In this document: piece by piece, positions 35,501-48,359 of the stretch
How positions within the stretch are numbered: the first letter of the stretch is position 1
Layout: every line of letters starts with the position of its first letter
Assembly (NCBI GenBank): GCA_037951165.1
Contig: JBBDHG010000124.1
Span: 382,501-446,500 of the forward strand
Reading direction: 5' to 3'
Source: Lophius americanus
Taxonomy: Eukaryota > Chordata > Actinopteri > Lophiiformes > Lophiidae
DNA: 64,000 nucleotides
Position numbers and translations under genes: made by a program
Notes under the pieces: model-generated
Seen by the model: the letters and a program-made list of their open reading frames with translations, nothing else
Database searches by the model: none
Told to the model about the DNA's origin: nothing

Positions 35501-36944
35501 TTCATCAGCAGAATCTTAAGCGGACTCTATAGTTGACGGCAAACATGATGAAGCAGTAAAGTAAAGCAGACATCTGAAAGTACAACCAGGGCCTTCCTAG
35601 TCCACTTGAACAACACAAACCAGCATTCACACATTCATAAACATCCAGAGAGTGAAGGCAGTAGAGAACATACAACGTGCTACAGACCAATGAAACAAGT
35701 GGGGCTAACTTCAACCTGAAGACTGCAATGGATGGGGATCAACCAACGTCATTCCAACTGGTGGGCGGCTGTTCTACCTCCTGAGCTGTTACTCAGGGCG
35801 TAGAGTGGGCGCCAACTAATATGGTCTTGATAGTCATGGTTCATTTTAGAGATGCAAGATGTTCTTGTTTGCTTAGGCATTTCATAAACTGTCTTAGTTT
35901 TGAGTTGATTGTTGAGATTCTGTAGCTGAAAATCACCTAGTACAATAACTTAAGTCCAATTTTATTAACAGAGCGGATTGGCCTGTGGTGGGATCCATGA
36001 TCCGTTCAGATCAATCCCTTGAAGTTTGGTATGTATGTTACCACGAATAAATTTCAAAGTTTTACCATTATGTTGTTAAATGCAGTTTTTAGATTTGCAG
36101 TGTACAGATTCAAAGCAGTTGCGGTGTCACATGAGCGGGGCACCCTCATATTATAGACAATATGAGGGGTGAAAGAACTTGAAAACCAACCTGTATCATT
36201 TATGTAACACGTATGTGAGCATTTTGTTCTCTCTTCTATAAAAATACAGAAAGGACGGAAGAACAATGGCGGACAGAACTGTTATAATATGCAGACACTG
36301 TTCTATGAAGAAGATATAAGAAAGTGGGATACATGGAGTATGGCCCCGGATTAAGACAACAACCTCTCACCACATGTAAGCAGAAGAGATAGTGGGTTAA
36401 AGCAATTATCAAATCTCCTAGGGTGTTTGATGTTTGACAAATGAGACCATACTCCTCTGTGGTAAACAAAAGGTTTAAAAATATGGTCCAAGTACCACGG
36501 CACGAAATCCCCTCACGCACCCACTTCAGTATGAGGATGATGTCAGATATTTCTGAACAGGATAAGATCAATATTGTCAAGGACATTGCATGAAATCGTC
36601 TGTGGCCCTCTAGGCGGCGGAAAGACGTTACTTTATGCGTGTATGTTTCATTTAACTTTTGAATAATGACTTTGAAATTTGAACTTTGAAAAGCTTGAAT
36701 TCCGGCTTTTCATTTAAGACCATTGACGACAGTTCCTTGCTTTTAAGTGTTGAATGAAATCTTCCATCAAAATTCATGGAAAGCAAATTTATATTTGTCT
36801 CCTTTACTTATTTTTTCTTTTTGCTCTTCTAAAAAATGATCCAAAGTCTGACCCTTAAACTGTGACCCGAATCCAACTGTGTGATTTTTTTATCCATTAC
36901 ACCGCTTCACACAAAAATCATTTGGCCTTGCATAAGTAAAAATA

Positions 36945-37403
36945 ACCAATCAGCCATAACATCAAAAGTAATTGCCTCACCTTTTCCCCTTTTCCTTCTT
37001 CCGCTGACAAAAAAAAGCACTGTCACGCACCGTGTGTTCTGAATCCTCTTTATCAGAGGCAGCATTGACTTTTTCAATATGTTGTGCTTTTATGTGGGAT
37101 CAGACATCTCGACTACAGGGCCATCAACGAAGTGTGTATTCTCATCACCCTGTTGTAAGTTTGTTGTAAGTTGTAACGGATTGTCCCTCCTTAGTCAACT
37201 TTAGTAGTACTAACCCTTGCAGACCAGGAACACCTAACAAGACACACAGATCTGGAGATGCTCTGACCCAGTCATAAAGCAATCGTAACTCCAAGGTCTG
37301 ACACTTGGAGTGACTCTTTTGACCCTTTTGCTGCTTACAAATGTCCATATGGTGCTGAATATATCCAACCCACCCTGATTATAATGTTATGTTTGATCAG
37401 TGT
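36945..37403 (-). mobile_element. Internally deleted Tc1-like element
   Basis: The ends ACCAATCAGCCATAACATC and ATAATGTTATGTTTGATCAG are inverted copies of each other, 459 bases overall. GATCTGGAGATGCTCTGACCC near 37250 is the transposase 5' segment in inverse orientation. Confidence 0.8.
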
Positions 37404-40189
37404 GTATATATATTTAGCAAACTATCTATTGGTTTTTTGTTGTTGGAAGAAACTTGAAAAAATAGACTTTTTTTTTTGAAAAATATGTATTTTACTCACC
37501 AGGAAGATAGGAAAATATTGAATATCACACTAAGTTTGTTTGTTTTTTTGTCATATTCCTACTGAGGTCAAAATATGTGCATCTCCACAGGCTGACAGGT
37601 CCCAACAGGAACACTTCTGGCTTACAGACTGAGACTCTGTAATCAAACCAACCACAGAGCTAAGCCGTCAATGCCAGGCACACATTTGAAGAGTGGCCAA
37701 CAACAAAAATGTGCTTTAATGTTCTGAATACAGTAAACATGTAAAGGCCCCAGGCTGCTGTACGAATCAACCGTCCCTCACGCATTCTCCATTTTTTTGT
37801 AAGAGTCAACGCTCCACGACAACATGCACTGTACCATGCACAGGCTCCAAGTTGTGACTTCTCAACAAACGAAAGAGCCTCACAATTACACAATCCAGCT
37901 ATGTAACTAAAATACAAGAGTAAATTGATATCTCGAGACACGATGGAAGGAAAAGCGTTTAAACACTGATACGAAGCAAAACAATTGAGAAAAGTCAAAT
38001 AAGGTACCATAAGAGAACGTGAATGAACCAATTCGTTGAGGTTTTCACAAGTTTGTACAATTCCTGATGGTCTTAATGAAATGTCTGTGACAAGTACACT
38101 CAACTCGTTAAAAGGTAAGATCAGGCACCGCAGCAACTTGAAAAAGCCTGATATAGAATTGTTGGTTTGAACGCCTGCCTCTTTAAATGTTAATGAAACC
38201 CTTTACTTCCATTCCAGAAGGTGTGTCGACACAAGTACGGCTTTGCCTCTCCATGGCAACTCTTGAGAATGAACCCAATAAGGAATACAGCTGCTGGAAT
38301 AACTATGCATGTTTGAGCTTATGTATCAATTGCACACAGAACCATTCAGCCAAGATGCATAGTCTATTGACAGCCTAAAAAACTCACTAAAACAGTACAA
38401 AAATTAACTAATTCTGCCCCTTTACTCAATCAAAAATTGTACATCTATTACCGAGCAACAAACCTTTAACAATATCCGTCAGGTTTTATACACAGTATAA
38501 TAGAAACAAATTGTGAAAAACAAAATTCCTCTCACAGGGACAGGAAGTAATACTGCAGTGTTGCATGCAAATTTGAATATGCTGCAAAACAGAGCATATA
38601 AGTAACCATACTGATGGATCGCAGACAGGAAGGGAGTGTTTTTTTTTTTCATGCATTCCTTTGTTCCTTTTTGGAGACACAAGCTATCAATCAATGCAGC
38701 ACTTGTAAAACAGTTGATCTTTGACCCCAGACTTTTTACGTCAAAGTCAAGTGCAAACAGTCGCTCCATTCATAACACACCTAGAACCTTTTTAGTTTGC
38801 CTTTCAAACTGACTCTAACGATCGCTATCTAGTGGTTAAGTTCCAGCTTTAGGACATCGCAAAAAAAATACTCCTTTATGAATGAGAATCCATACAGGCA
38901 AACAATCAGTTTATCATTTCTGCAGAGTTTCTCATGCTGCACTTTGCAAAAATGATAAGCTCAGGGTAAATAGTTACCCTGAATGTGCACCGACTTGTCT
39001 CTCCATTTTCTTAAGTTTTAACATTAGTCCATTACAGGGAGCTTTGCATCTTTCACAAATCATGTTTTTTCTCCAGGTGTTTGGGCTCTTTAATGCACAC
39101 ATGAAGAGAAATTATACTCCTTTTGTAGCTCTGTATCAACAGATTCTGACAAAGTGCCTCAACGGAGGTGTTCAGCGAGCGTCAATCTGATCTGAAGTCA
39201 ACTAGTTTGAAATCTGGTGGGGCGTGTGCAGTGTGGGAGTCGTAATCTCTATAGCTCGTGAGTCATCTCCACTTGAGGCCGGTGGTTGGAGATTACTTTA
39301 TATGCTACAGGCAGATATGTTAGATCAAGATACAAATCATGCAGCTGCAATCAAAGGATTTCTGATCATTACAAACAAGTTTGCAAAAAGGCTGATGTCA
39401 CAAACACTAAATTATCACCTGATGGAGACTATTTGAACTAGTTTGGCCGTTAAAATCGCTTTCACTCTTCAGTATGAAAACATACAGGTGTTTGCTAATG
39501 ATGTGCTATGGTTGGTCATAATATAGTATGAGAGGAAATCAAAATAGCTTTTATCGCCACTGACAGTGTATCTCTATAGTTCTTTATCTTTTTTCAATGA
39601 AGTGCCAGGATCATTTATTGGCAAAGCGAAACATTTTGGTTTTAAGTCAAATGACAAAAGGATAGCCTCAGACCAGAGTCAATTTTAGTACCACAAATCT
39701 AAAAAACCATCCACAAAACCACCATCCAACCCAACACCGACGCAGGTACATGCAGGTGATTCACTATTACCGAGGCTTTCATACGAGACTTCTTAGAAAG
39801 ACAGACAGTATTTTTTAAATTACACAGGGATTCAAATTATTCTAAGAAAGTAAGAGAAAATGATATGATGAAAAATGAAAATGTGTATGACGATTACTGC
39901 TAGTTAAGTTCCATGATTGTGAAAGCCAGTCACGTACCTTCAACATTGCCAGATAGGATCTATTTTTAGCATTTTGCCAGTATAAAGAAAGGAATAAAAA
40001 GCCAATAAAAAAAATGACCTAGGCATGAACAACTCTGCCACTATGAGCTATTGGATCTAGATCTGGATAATAAGCTGGATCTGAGAGTTTAAAATATATA
40101 CTGTTTTTTCCAGGGAATAATAATTGGGTCACTGTGCATTAATGAAGAGGGATGAGGTCATGGAACCATCAATATGAGGCTGAGATATA

Positions 40190-40330
40190 ATGCATTCCAA
40201 TCAACTTGACAACTTTGGCAAAATGTTAACTTGCTGTCCAATATATTCAAACCAATTAAAGGGGCCACAGAACTTAATCAACGTAATTCAGACTGCATTA
40301 GTCAGTGGCTATAATGTTATGGCAAATAAG
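40190..40330 (-). mobile_element. Tc1-like element end fragment
   Basis: Contains AAATGTTAACTTGCTGTCCA, CAATATATTC and GTCAGTGGCTATAATGTTAT, the 5' terminal segment of the family in inverse orientation. The opposite end was not found. Confidence 0.65.
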
Positions 40331-41759
40331 AGTATCTAGACTTTGATGGAAAAGGGATGTGAGGCTTGGATACGGAGGGAAAAGGTAAAATGATTTGCAA
40401 TCACCACAGTGTTTGATTACCATAGATAAAGGAGAATTGTTGGTCATGGAACTTTTACAGCATGAGTTAAGATTATTTATACTTGTAATGGTTGTCATAA
40501 TTTTACGAATGATACCCAGCTCTATCTAGCAAAACGGCAGAGAGAAATAACTGGTTGAAGCCAAGAACTCACTCAGCTCTTACAAAACCCTCATAAACTC
40601 ACATTGTTTTACCTAAAACATTACACATTCAATTTTAAAATAAACATTTGGTTTCATTTTGAAACATCTAATCTAGTAGTTTCCACTCTATATCCAGTCT
40701 TGCTGCTATGCTGCCTGGATGAGAGCTTTTAAATTTAGTTTATAGACTTCAGCTGGTCCCAAAATGAATGTCTAACTATATTCCCAATATAGCTAAAGAG
40801 CCAGGATCCAACAAACCTTGGTAACATCCCTTAGCTGACCTCACCGTGTCTCCCTCCCAAAAGAAGCTGACGCATCATTTTCTATCCCATCTCCAGAACC
40901 CACATTCCTTGTGGTGCTTTCACTCTGTGTGGCTCTGAGGGACTGCCTTTGTGTGTTTTCATGCAGCACATGTCTGTGTCTGTGTGGGAAAGAACTGGGC
41001 TCAATCGGTAAACACCAGTTTCAATGCAAACTGGTCATTACCAGAGCGGCCACACCCGAGCCTCTTCTTCTACCTCCTCCCCTCTCACCGCTCTCTCAGA
41101 GCCGTAGCACAGCGTCAGCCAACAGAACACTTCTTCCACTCCCGTAAGGAACTGACACCGATCTCCGTAGGAAAACTTCCAGGGTGAATTGTTCTAGTTA
41201 ACCACATTTTCTGAAGAGTATTCATCAGAGGTGCATCAATTGAAATTTTATTTGCCAATCCCTGATTTTTATGAAGTCCGATTTGGTCTTGTGAGCTTTA
41301 GCCGCTCTGCCAAAGTTAACTTCTTGAAACTCGCTCTGTTCCTCTGGGTGATTAAATTTGTGTGTGTGATTACGTTTGTCGTGCTGAATTTTTTTGGGGT
41401 TGTTCCTCCACATCTTATTTTGTCCATATAGGTTTTGAAAGTTGCAAGCCTTGTGTTTACTGGTTTGCGGCATCGAATCGGCCTCGGTGAGGCTCCTCGG
41501 CCGATTGCCATTCACGCCGAACTAGGCCTCCCAGCTTCAATCGATCAGCTGGTCGATTGATCAGCACTGGCATCTTGAGTTTCCACTCATCTGTTAAGCC
41601 AGGAAACACAACTAATGATACTAACACAGATGCCTCATTTATAACCACAAGAGTACCCCACGGGGTTAATCTACCAGACAGGACTTTGTATTTGACGTTT
41701 AACAAGAGATAAGAAGCACCATAAAGAGGACAGTGGTTGTCCTGTGAAGTCGGACAACA

Positions 41760-42050
41760 CGGTCATCTATGAGAGTTGGCAGGCACCAATTACACCACCA
41801 GTTCCCTGGCTGTCTTCACTTAAAACATTTTGGTAGGTACTGACTACGGAAGATCAAGATCAACAAATGTTTCTCCCGTCAAAAGTCACCATAGCCTCGG
41901 GATTATCTGTTTTTTCAGCATCTAACACATCAACTTCGGGACAAAATGCTCACTTGCTGCCTTATATATCCCATCCAGTGCCTTGGTAACAAGATCATTG
42001 TTATTCTGATAGCACCTGTCAGTGGTTATAAAGTAATGGGTGAATGGTGT
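41760..42050 (-). mobile_element. Tc1-like element end fragment
   Basis: AACACATCAACTTCGGGACA, CTCACTTGCTGCCTTATATA and CCTGTCAGTGGTTATAAAGT mark the 5' terminal segment of the same family in inverse orientation. It is decayed and has no frame. Confidence 0.7.
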
Positions 42051-43322
42051 ATAAATACACAATACATGATTTGTTACTGTTCATGTGAACTACTGTATTA
42101 TTACTGACTTTACATTAATTAACTCACAACACATCCTGTTGCTGCTGCCTGAATTTTAGAGCTGGGCATCTAAATTAAACGGTCTTAATGTAATTTCAGT
42201 TTAACTTTGGATAGAGACCGAACATGTATCGCGATGATCATCTTCAAATCACTGAGAGACATTTACAGTTTATCTGAGGGATGTCATCTGTGCTAATTGA
42301 AATTCATAATTGGAGAACTTGTGTCCAAGGACAAAGATGCCCCATCTACAATTATCATTCCTACAAAATGTCACTGAATTCTGTTCAGCAGTTCCTGAAG
42401 GGACATAGAGAGACGATAGCCTCTGAAGGGCGGCCAAATGACATGACAATGGCCCTGGGATGAACTGTTGACTCGCACAAGGTCAAAGTTGACACATAAC
42501 ACAATTAGCCCTGGCTCAGCTAGAATTTTCTTGTAGGCCTGTTCTGTTATCATTTCTTTGTTATGTATTTGTAATGATCCTTCTAAATTTGAACATCTGG
42601 ACCATCAAATGTGGAATTACTTGGATCTGGATCAGATTTTAGAGTGTGGCACATCTCATAAATGTCCAAACATGAACCTAGACACAAGCTTGAAAACTAA
42701 AAGTCCGATTACAAGATGATGATTCTGATAACAACCAGAATCAAATCCATTACTCCATAGACGATTTCCTACTTCTCAAAAACTGTATTGAAATCTGATA
42801 ACTTCAAGGGTATTCCTGCTCACAGACAGACACAAACTGGACAACAGGTAAGATACTTATTAGAGTAAATATATTTGCTCTTTACACATTTGGGATGGAC
42901 AAAACAAACAAATGACAAATACATTGCAAATTTCCCCTATTTTCTGATATTCTATAAAACCAAACAGATAATAACTCAATTAAAAATGAATCATAAAAAT
43001 AATAATTTTTCCAAACATAAGGAGACGTTTCTTGTATCCCTGAACTGTTGTGACTGTAAAGTGGAAAAGATGTGAATGTATCACAGTCCAACACCACCCA
43101 TATTTACAGCCTCAACAACCACCATAGAGCTGAGTCAACACTATCAAACAGTGTCAACATTAAGTGAACTGTACAAACTTCGCCGTGAAAGGACTGGACT
43201 GGATTGTAAACTGTAGAAACCATTTGTTGAAATTAAAGAAAAAAATCTAATTCAAAAAGAAATAGTTCAGTAGTAGTGGATAAAATGCATAGAAAATAAT
43301 CATGTATTGTGTATTTGTAATG

Positions 43323-43830
43323 TATTAGCCATAACATTGTTCACACTTACAGGTGATACCTGAATGACATTGATTATCTGGTTACCATGGCGCACTTCAG
43401 TGGGTGGGATATATTAGGCAGCAAGTTTTGTCGCTTGTAATAATCCACATTTTATCCCGCAGCAGGCAAAATGCATAATAGTAACTTCTTGAGCTTCAAT
43501 GAGACTTTGATTGAGCCAGAGGATCTCCAGAACTGCAGGTCATCATGGGTGTTCCCAGTCTGCAGAGGTCTAACCAAAGTGTTCTAAAGAATAACAACGG
43601 CTGAGCTTGCAACTGGGCCATTGGAGTGCGTCGTGATTGGAGTGACTTGACATTGAATCGTTTATACACCAGGAAAGCGAATGCTAGCTTGTTTTCTAAT
43701 TCAACAAAACGTTTTTGATGTCGGTTCTGAGAGAAAGGTGTCAGAACACACAGTGACATCGCAAAGCTGCAAAAAAGGGGACATACACAATATTAGGCAG
43801 TTGGGTTTTAATGTTGTGACCAATCGGTGC
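43323..43830 (+). mobile_element. Internally deleted Tc1-like element
   Basis: The left end TATTAGCCATAACATTGTTC is followed by GTGGGTGGGATATATTAGGC (transposon 5' segment). The right end has AAAAAGGGGACATACACAAT and TTTTAATGTTGTGACCAATC. About 508 bases, plus orientation. The middle (43540-43750) retains scraps of transposase such as the AGAAAGGTGTCAGAACACAC block. Confidence 0.8.
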
Positions 43831-44653
43831 TTCCCTCTTACAATACATCTGTTATGAAATGTATGGTCTCTTAGAAAGCATACTATTATATTAGGATTCC
43901 TAAAACGGTCATGATCGTAGTTATTTAACAGTTATTATGAGAAGCTTGTCTCCATGGTTAACAAATGTTGCACCAGAGGTGCGGTGGGTTACTGGAGCCT
44001 CTGTTGACGAGATTCACTCCTATCTTGAGAACAAAAAATAATAACCATAAGATCAGGAGAAAATAAAAGCTTTGCAATATCATGATAATAAAATAATTAT
44101 TTCATGATGCAAATTGCACTAGCTATTAATTAAACATTTATCACCATGACTGCTCTGGGCTTTCAAAATAATGTATTGTACGACCCCACCATAATTTCTA
44201 GTTAAGTTTTGGCAACCACACCTGCTATATGTTACTGTAAATGACATATGTTTATAGTGTACAAGTCCCTAAAAACAATTCAACGCCCCTGTTTTTATGA
44301 GGCTGTACTTTAACAACTATTATTGATTTACATTTGGCTTTTCCTCCTATTTTTATTTTTCCTGTAGTCTCTTTTCCGTCTTTGTGCATGTAATTTTTTG
44401 GTGTAAAGCACTTTACATTTGAAGATGAGGACAATAGCGGAGGGTTGCATCCTGAATGGGATCATTTCCTAGAGCGGACAGAGACAAGTTGTGACACCAA
44501 GACTTTTTAATGATCTCCAGACTCATTTGCCTCAGCAAGCTTATGTTGGCAGCCCTGACCTCACCTTCATACATGCACCTTAGTTTTCCCATTTACAGCA
44601 GAGTCTTTTTACGCAAAAAGTCAACAGAATGGAAACAAAGAGGGGAAACTCAC

Positions 44654-45147
44654 CTTTCCTCGTGTCTATGAACCCGTTTATCAAGTTAATCCAGATCATC
44701 GTACAGAACCAAACAGTACGTGAAGCTACGTTCAGCTCCTTCTGAACACAAGATGGAAAAGGGCGATAAAGATTTAAAGGTTTCTCTTTTAAATCTCCGC
44801 CTTTTTACTATTACAGTCCGTCAGAGCTCGATGAAAAGTCTCCGCCACGTTAAGTAAAGTCGTTCGCCTGTACTGCCTGTAGCTCGTCGGTGTGTTACCT
44901 GAGCGCGGTGAATCCCTAGAGGAGCACAAGGGTGTGGCAGTGCGCTCTCTAACCGGCCGTTCACACTCCGAGAAGCGGCAGATCTTTGGTAATTCTGCTG
45001 CTCCCAACCTGAGCGCTCAGCGCCCACCCCCCTCGCATCGCTATTGCCTAATGAGGGGACGGAGCAGCCAATCACAGCTGAGATGGGACGTGATGGACAG
45101 CCCGAGACGACGTTGCTCTGAAAAGACGGGTTCATCTGGTTTTAACA
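44654..45147. promoter_or_regulatory. CpG-rich, probably bidirectional promoter with minus-strand 5' exon
   Basis: GC- and CpG-rich block with an inverted-CCAAT-type element (AGCCAATCACAGC at about 45067-45079) in otherwise AT-rich DNA. On the minus strand, sequence down to 44654 ends AGGAAAG before a consensus GTGAGT donor (44653-44648). A second donor, CTCAG before GTAACA, lies at 44899. Either would suit a noncoding first exon of lpar2. On the plus strand the block leads directly to ATGGCGAAAG at 45148. The assignment to lpar2 is inference from orientation and position only. Confidence 0.45.
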
Positions 45148-46335
45148 ATGGCGAAAGGTAAATCAATAATTCTCAAGGTTAACTGAGAATAATTTGTTTA
45201 CCTTAACCTCTAACCTAAGATTACCGCCATGTCAATTTCTTTGCATCTATTAATCTATCTATCCATCTATCCATCTATCCATCTATCCATCTACCCATCT
45301 ATCCATCTACCCATCTATCAATCGATCTGCAAAATAAATGTAGGGTAAATAACATGAATAAAAAGTCTGGAAAAAAAGAGAGAAAAATGTACGAGGATAA
45401 AACGAGAATTCTAAGAGAAAAAGACAGAATTCTGTTAATGGCTTATTGGTTGGTTGGTCATTTAGAATTTATTTTATTTTTCAATTTCCAACTATTGTGC
45501 TGTAATGTAATCCTCTTAGGCAATCATGCCAATCGACCTAAAGTTTTGTGGCGAAACAGAGGCACACAGCATCCTAAAAGTTCAAAAACATGAAGTATAG
45601 GTGAATCGTTGGTCTCTATAGCTTGGCTCTCTTCACGTGTCACCCAATGTCAGCCGGCCGGGAATCGGCTCAAGGACCCCTTGTAACCCTGGACAGGGTA
45701 AGCAGATATGGAGATGGACTTTTCAGTTTGGACACAAGAATCCAAAATCCAGAGTGCAGAAAAGAAATCCTTCTATGTTAATTATTAACAAATTTATTCA
45801 TCTGGCCATCCTCACCTCAAACAAATCTGCCTCTAGTGAAGTAATAATGAAACACCAGAAACGAGCTGTCAGGCACATCTTTAATTCCGTAAATGGGTGT
45901 AAAAAAAAACTGAAAGGCCACCCAGCCCACCTACATCACTCGTCTAGAGATATTTGTTTGTTTCCTTAGCTGAGTACAAGACTCTGAGGGAAGATCTGAT
46001 AGCTCAGTATGAGCTGTTTGTTCTTAATATTGCCGCAATAAAGTTTATAGAACTCCAGAATGCTGTCTCAATGACGGTAAGCGCAGAAAAGAAGAAGATA
46101 AGAAGAAACAACAGGAGGAGCAACCGTGAAGAGACAGGATGGGGTGAAAAGTTGATGCTCTTTCCTGTATACACAAATGTTCGAGTGGGTGGAGGCTTGC
46201 GTGTGAGTCGTGTGCCAGGCTTGTTTGTTATTAGGAAGGTCTTGAGATGTTGCTGACGGGGGTTTTTGCAAATGTCACAGTTTCCAGTTAATTCTTTCCC
46301 TCAATTCTTCTCAGAATCACAGACAGCTGTTGTGA
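45148..46335 (+). CDS. Candidate unrecognised small gene, three exons, 45 codons
   Basis: Proposed exons are 45148-45157, 45970-46076 and 46315-46335. The ATG is in strong context (AACAATGG) at the edge of a CpG-rich block. Exon 1 codes M-A-K plus one base before GTAAAT. Exon 2 follows TTGTTTGTTTCCTTAG, completes the codon (GCT) and stays open for 36 codons to ACG before GTAAGC. Exon 3 follows the pyrimidine-rich TTTCCCTCAATTCTTCTCAG and ends NHRQLL then TGA. AATAAA lies at 46482-46487. The product starts MAKAEYKTLREDLIAQYELF and has a largely hydrophobic middle (VLNIAAIKFIELQ), suggesting a helix, possibly amphipathic. I do not recognise it. It could be a microprotein gene, part of a longer gene with a different third exon, or a chance assembly. 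Confidence 0.4.
45248..45325. repeat. (ATCT/ATCC)n imperfect tetranucleotide repeat
   Basis: About 19 units alternate between CATC and TATC/CATC forms. It lies in the proposed first intron of the small plus-strand gene. Confidence 0.9.
45630..45725. repeat. Fragment of a common fish interspersed repeat
   Basis: CACCCAATGTCAGCCGGCCG, GGAATCGGCTCAAGGACCCC and GGGTAAGCAGATATGGAGAT match a motif order very common in teleost noncoding DNA. The class is not assigned. Confidence 0.5.
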
Positions 46336-46481
46336 AGCTACATACGCCGTCACCAGGACAACAAGGATGCATATCATCCTATCAAAAAAAAATACTGTGT
46401 TACATCAGCAAAGTAGAATGGCAGAAAAAATAGTAGGTATCAAGCAAATGCAAATCAGAGGACTTATAAAAAATTAGAACA

Positions 46482-46487
46482 AATAAA
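46482..46487 (+). terminator. AATAAA polyadenylation signal candidate
   Basis: The canonical hexamer lies about 150 bases after the proposed stop of the small plus-strand gene. It is suggestive only, since AATAAA is frequent in AT-rich DNA. Confidence 0.3.
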
Positions 46488-48359
46488 CAGAGGAAAAAGA
46501 CGTTAATACAATATAAATACCGAGAGTAAGAATATATGGATTGTCGATGTTAATATTCTACATATAATGATAAAAAACCTAAGGTGTTATTGCATAATGG
46601 ATTATATACTGTGGCAGTCCTGTGGCAGCAACAATTGCGGCAGAGGATCCAAGGCCAATGATTGAAAATATCTGTTCAGAGTTGATGGAAAAATGCAAAA
46701 ACTGACAGTGATAAAACTGATTTGCGGTTCTCATTGGTTATTTGTCATTAAGGCCTTGTCAGACCAATTACTAACTGACTGTAACGCTACGAGCAACGGC
46801 TGTAGAGGTAGTCATGGCTACTTCATAGTGTTGCGTGTTGTAAATGACATACGATCACTGTATTTTTTAGTCATTTTAAATTTGTATGTTTTATCCCTGA
46901 AAAGTCTGCGATATCATGGAATTGTCAACTCCTCCGCAGATTCTTCGTGTTAACACGATAGCTCAAAAACAATTTCATGGATCATTTTAAAATCTTATAC
47001 CCACGTACACCTTTGTGTGAGGAAGAACTGGAGTGATTTTGGGATTAGGTTTGTGATTGGGATTTGCATTATTTTTAACACTAGGGGGAGCTCTATCACC
47101 AAAAGTCAATTAATAAAGTTTTTTTTCAAAATACTTTATTAATCCCTTTAACTCTAATTTGAGGGGTTCAATCAAGGGGGATTTCTTGTACAACAAAGGG
47201 GATTTGGGACTTTTCGCGGACATACCACTGCTGTTCGGAACGCCAGCAGGTCTAGTCATACATTTTACATCAATTAACCTACTGAAGCTAGAGCACCCAG
47301 TGGGATCCCACACCTGTGCTTGAATTTCAACTCACGGAGAAATTACCTGATAAGATTTGCTGGTAAAGAGCAGAATTCATGTTTCCCCTCAATTATGGTG
47401 AGGGATTCTGGCCCTGAAGCAGCAAATCATCTCCACAATGCCAGCTCCAGGATTGACCGTAGATCTAATAAAATTTATGTGGAATGCAGTTCAACCTTCC
47501 AATTATCAATCCATAGAATATTGGATAAATGATCTGAGGGTCGTCGAGATGTATTGTGCCAAATTTAAAATTAGCCGCCTTTCTCCCATAATGCCATTTT
47601 TGTCCAGTGTCCTTCTATAAATTAAATTATTATTATTATAATTATTATTAGAGTGGGTTAATGGACTCTGACTTGTATTGTGGAGAGAGAGGACTGTTGC
47701 TCCTGGGATGTTTTCTTTGGGTCTGTTCTGACTTGCTGAATGAGTCTTCACCATACTCTCGAGGGAATTTTGGATGGTGGTCCACTTCTGTGAAAGTTCA
47801 CTATTGTTTTAAGTCTTCTCCGATCTGTGGAGTCCCAGAACCACAGAAATAGCTTTTTAAACCTCCACACACTTAGTGTTTTTCTCAACTTCATGCCCAC
47901 TCTTCTGGAATTTCTTTTCATTTTGGCATAGCGTTCTAATGGTGAGACCAACGAGCCAGCTTCCTTCTTTCGAAAATGGTTTATTGAAGTGAGGATGTGA
48001 TATATTGGGTTCTGTTAGGGATCGGGTCTGGGTGGGTATGATCCAGCTGCAAGCATTTTTCATGCAGTTTTGTAGATTTTTAAGATCTAGTTTTTGGAGT
48101 TAAATTATTTCCAACACAAACGTAGTTTGTGTAAGGTAACCGTTTTAAAACTCAAATTTAGTATTCATTCTGCTTGGTCGTTTGTTTTGTGTTAAATTTA
48201 GTTTAAAGATTGGGAGAAAACAAAGTTTGGAATGAGATACGGACAAAAATAGAAAAAGTCCGGAGATGGTCCAACACTATTTCACAGTGATGTACAATAA
48301 CAAGATAAGTATTTTACTAACATTGAAACCACCTGGTTTATATATTGTGTAGCTCTTCT

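Larger units (their letters stand above)
32545..44653. other. Region upstream of lpar2 coding exons (probable 5' UTR intron)
   Basis: About 12 kb with no convincing protein gene. It contains Tc1-derived pieces at 36945-37403, 40190-40330, 41760-42050 and 43323-43830. The longest frame (37660-38136, minus) has no recognisable motif. If the exon ending at 44654 belongs to lpar2, this whole block is its first intron. The stretches 33000-36900 and 37450-40150 show nothing I can name. Confidence 0.45.

Noticed and set aside
36236..36586. 116-codon minus-strand frame
   Set aside because: Cysteine/leucine-rich readthrough without family motifs or splice context.
37660..38136. 158-codon minus-strand frame, the longest unexplained one
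   Set aside because: No domain pattern, and no splice or promoter signals. One frame of this length is not surprising in 64 kb of six-frame sequence. Worth a search but not called.
44789..45161. Overlapping frames on both strands in the CpG-rich block
   Set aside because: GC-rich DNA has few stops. None has a recognisable protein pattern, so the block is better explained as promoter and 5' UTR.
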